64,000 bases of DNA from Hydra vulgaris (lineage: Eukaryota > Cnidaria > Hydrozoa > Anthoathecata > Hydridae). Both the position numbers and the translations under genes were made by a program. Below are positions 60,965 through 64,000 of this stretch, in pieces (the first letter of the stretch is position 1; each line of letters starts with the position of its first letter). The notes below the pieces were generated by a model, which made no database searches, was not told the DNA's origin, and saw only the letters and a list, made by a program, of their open reading frames with translations. The DNA is taken from NCBI RefSeq assembly GCF_038396675.1, contig NC_088931.1:21364001-21428000 (forward strand), given 5' to 3'.

Positions 60965-62000
60965 AGTGTTGCACTTGTGGCTTCTGCCCCCTTAGGCATA
61001 TTATTAGTCATCACCTTATAATTTGTAATAGTAGTTAAAACAATACATATCTACAGTAAAACCTAGTTATCTGTTGTTTTTGTTTATTTATTGATTTAAT
61101 AAAAGGTAAAATTATACTGTAAAAGTAATAATAGAAACCAGTACTTTCTATTACGCGATATAACAACAATCAAGTTATGTAACGTAAATTTTTGCGCAAA
61201 TGTTCTTTACCTAAAGACACTTATACTATTGTTGCTTAAAATCTTCATTGTTTATTATAAACTAATCATAGGAATAATTTTAAAATTCAAATTAATTTTG
61301 GTTATGCGATAAAAAGTAAAATTAAAAAAACGTTTGATAAAATTTTTTCAAAGAAAATAAGAAATTCAGTGCCCCTTTTTGTTTGGCACTCCTTTGGCAA
61401 TTATTTAGATTTTTTTTTTGCTTAGAAAGTTCAAATAAATTAATTTTAATAAATTTGAAATAAAAATTAGGGAAGCTTTGGAGATACAGTACTAACTAGC
61501 CCACATGACCCATTTGGAATAAGTTTGGATGATATCTAAAAACAGGTTTTTGGAAACCAATGATGCAGTTTATTCAGATTAAAAAGTGGTATCCAATATG
61601 TTTTTTTTAACAAGTTTTTAAAATGTTTTTTATAAAAATGTTTAGTCTGATGATGAAACCATCTAGTGGTCTTAAAATATTACTAATAAATAAATAATAT
61701 AGTTATTTTGAATGTCTCCATAAAAAGAAGTAATTTAAAATAAATAATTTTGTTGTTTTACTTGTGTTATACTTAAAAGCAACATATTAAAGCATTGTTA
61801 TCAATATTTATTCATGTATCGCCTTCTATATTTCTATATGATTGCTGTTTAGATATCTAAATTACTGAAGCAAGTTGTTCAAAACAGTCCAAACAAACTT
61901 TGAAACACTTGAGAGAATATGCTATAACTATTATGTTCCATGTAGAAAACACATTAAAAGTTCTGTTTTTCAAAATAAATAGAACCAAGTCAGGCAAAAT
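60965..62000. other. AT-rich, no gene recognised
   Basis: Contains CTGATGATGAAACC at 61650, a hammerhead-like string without helix II. Confidence 0.45.
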
Positions 62001-62212
62001 CAGGGTTGGCATTAAAAAACCCACCCAAAAATACCCACCCAATAAAACCCAAAACAACCAGCTTAAAAAGGCAATATAGGTTTTATTGGATTTTTTTAAA
62101 GATATTTTATAATTTTATGAACTATTAACATCAACAACATGAACTATTATAACTAACATTAACATCATAACTATTACATTATTAACTATTATTATTAACT
62201 ATTATTATTAAC

Positions 62213-62268
<56 letters not shown>

Positions 62269-62741
62269 ATTATAACCAACAATAACAGCTATCAGAGTAA
62301 ACTAATATTTGAATCATTATTTGGAAATACATTATCAAAATTTTTATTCAAATCTTTTTATAGATTAAGATTTTTTTTTATCTTTTGTGTTGTTCATCTT
62401 GTGGTCACAATCCTCTCACAACTCTTTAACTCCAAAACACGAACCTTTATTAACAAGGCCAATGCGCAGAGAAACAAGTTTAAAAAAAATCAATACATAT
62501 AGATGAATTTTTTTTTCTATTACAATTTTAAATTATGTTTAAAAATCTTTTTCAAAATAATTTAAAAACTTTTTATAAATTATTAAATAACATTATGTAC
62601 AACATATTTTAAATAAAGTTTAAGTAGAAAATTTTACTAATTTTCAATATCATTAAACAAAAAAAAAAAAGTTTAACATATATAAAATAAAAATAAAACC
62701 CAAGTTTACCCAAAAAAAACCCAGGGTTTTTACCAACCCTG
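62001..62741. mobile_element. hAT MITE with 8-bp target duplication
   Basis: CAGGGTTGGCATTAAAAAAC at the left, inverted CAGGGTTGGTAAAAACCCTG at the right, and GGCAAAAT on both flanks (61993-62000, 62742-62749). The interior holds an (ATT)n run (62156-62265) and a SINE-like piece around CAAAACACGAACCTTTATTA. Confidence 0.9.
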
Positions 62742-62827
62742 GGCAAAATATCTAAATTGTAATAAATGATGTTTCATCCATTTCACTGCCAAAAATATAT
62801 GTGAAACAATTAGAAGTTCTATAAGTG

Positions 62828-63490
62828 ACTTTCTTATTCTAGCTTCAAAAGTATATTTAGTTGCTAGAGATAATGCAGCTAATATGGTAGCTGGAATAAG
62901 AGAACTGAGTTACAATAGTTTGCCTTGTTTTTTACACACTTTACAATTTGCGTTGGATGATGCTATATTTGCCCAGATATATATAAAAAATATATCAACA
63001 ACTTATAAAAACATAGTAACCAATAAAAAAAATTTCTGATGAGTCTTTATAGATGCAACACAGTGTAAAATGAAAAAAAGTTGATAAGTGATTTTCTACT
63101 AATTTATTGTTGCTCTGTTCTTTTAAGAACATTGAGCACTCTAGTTTGTAGAACACATTAAAAATTATTTGTATATATAGTAACCCATTTAATTCATTTT
63201 CAATTTTCATTTGAAGTTTATTTAAAAGTACCAAACTCAATATCAAGTGCTAGAAAGTATGTTCATTACTACAAGATGGAATAGTCACTATGTTTATGGT
63301 TTTTTTGAACAGAAGTGTGCTTTGATCTCATTTTCTTGTGATAATGACAACTCTAAACTGAAGTCAACTCTAAACAATGAATGAATTAGTTAAGAAAAAT
63401 TACTACAATTTAATGGTATCAAAAATTTATCAAGTGAATGTGAAGCAATTACATCTTCTATATTTCCAACTGTACAAGCTATACAAACCA
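62828..63490 (+). pseudogene. hAT transposase fragment
   Basis: Plus strand reads SKVYLVARDNAANMVAGIRE and LPCFLHTLQFALDDAIF, the D-N-A-x-N-M and C-x-x-H-x-L motifs of hAT cores (62845-62970). After a gap, TRWNSHYVYGFFEQKCALIS follows (the T-R-W-N-S motif, about 63273-63330) and then SSECEAITSSISTVQAIQTM. Stops and shifts throughout. Too far from the 62001-62741 ends to belong to that MITE. Confidence 0.65.
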
Positions 63491-63499
63491 TGCTTGTTT

Positions 63500-64000
63500 A
63501 AGCTGAAAGTCTCCCTTATTTTTAAGATTAAGAACAACTTTTAAACAATGTAATTTAATAATGTATTTTAGAAAATTACCAAATAAAAGATTTTAAAATT
63601 ATCACAATGAAAAAAAAATCCAATTTTTATAATTTTTTTCCAAACAAAGAAGCTGATAATTATCTTACAAAAGTTATTAATTTGCTTGTAGATGTGATTC
63701 ATTATTGCTTGTGATGTGATTTATTATTGCTTGTAGATTATTCAAAAAGTCTTAGGTTTAGTATTATTTGTTAAAATGATTAAGTTTAGTACTATTTGTT
63801 AATCACAATAGTGTTATTAGTATTTGTTAACAATAGTATTTGTTAACTTATTTTTATAATTGTCAACTTATGATTTGGGTTAATATTGTTAGTGTTAATA
63901 ATATTTATTATTAGTATTTTTTTAAATTTAATCATGGTTAGGGTTATTATTAGTTTTTGTTAACCTTAATCATGAAATCCATGATGAAGGTTAGTTTTGG
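63500..64000. other. AT-rich tail of the window, no gene
   Basis: Short imperfect repeats of TAGTATTTGTTAA and TTATTGCTTGTAGAT; nothing else recognised. Confidence 0.45.

Noticed and set aside
61645..61680. CTGATGATGAAACC as a third hammerhead
   Set aside because: There is only one nucleotide between CTGATGA and GAAA, so helix II cannot form.

Overview
This is a very AT-rich eukaryotic window with long (TA)n and (CA)n tracts, spliceosomal introns and dense DNA-transposon, LINE and Penelope-type debris. The repeat mix (Zator-like, Transib-like, hAT, Harbinger, Tc1/mariner, hammerhead-bearing Penelope-like) and the gene content suggest a cnidarian, most likely Hydra. The species is an inference; no species-specific marker is present.

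The main host gene is on the minus strand, 40256 down to 12543. It is a complete eight-exon bHLH-PAS transcription factor of the HIF-alpha type. All exon junctions have GT/AG borders and compatible phases, giving 1557 nt of coding sequence (518 aa). bHLH and PAS-A lie at 40256-29592, PAS-B at 29592-15306, and a short acidic, proline-containing C-terminus at 13047-12543. Introns 3 (8.4 kb), 6 (13.8 kb) and 7 (2.3 kb) are filled with mobile elements: an intact-looking DD38E Tc1-type element, a RAG1/Transib-like relic, a LINE nested in a GGGG-ended DNA element, an intact-looking mariner, and a 2.5-kb near-perfect palindrome.

Downstream of the gene (1-12500) are LINE remnants, a foldback element made of short repeats, a 3.2-kb Zator-like transposon with 3-bp target duplication, an internally deleted LINE reverse transcriptase, a hammerhead-ribozyme motif inside a head-to-head palindrome, and a Tc1 element whose 5' leader looks like a complete heat-shock promoter (three perfect HSE blocks, TATA, Inr-like site).

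Upstream of the gene (40300-64000) no host gene could be recognised. It holds a hAT MITE with 8-bp target duplication, a Transib-type element whose ends begin with the V(D)J heptamer CACAGTG, a 5.4-kb hAT element containing a nested Penelope-like element with GIY-YIG endonuclease and a 3' hammerhead motif, a Harbinger element with both its genes, large compound microsatellites, a 300-bp tandem duplication and another hAT MITE with 8-bp duplication.

All family assignments come from reading motifs by eye, without database searches.
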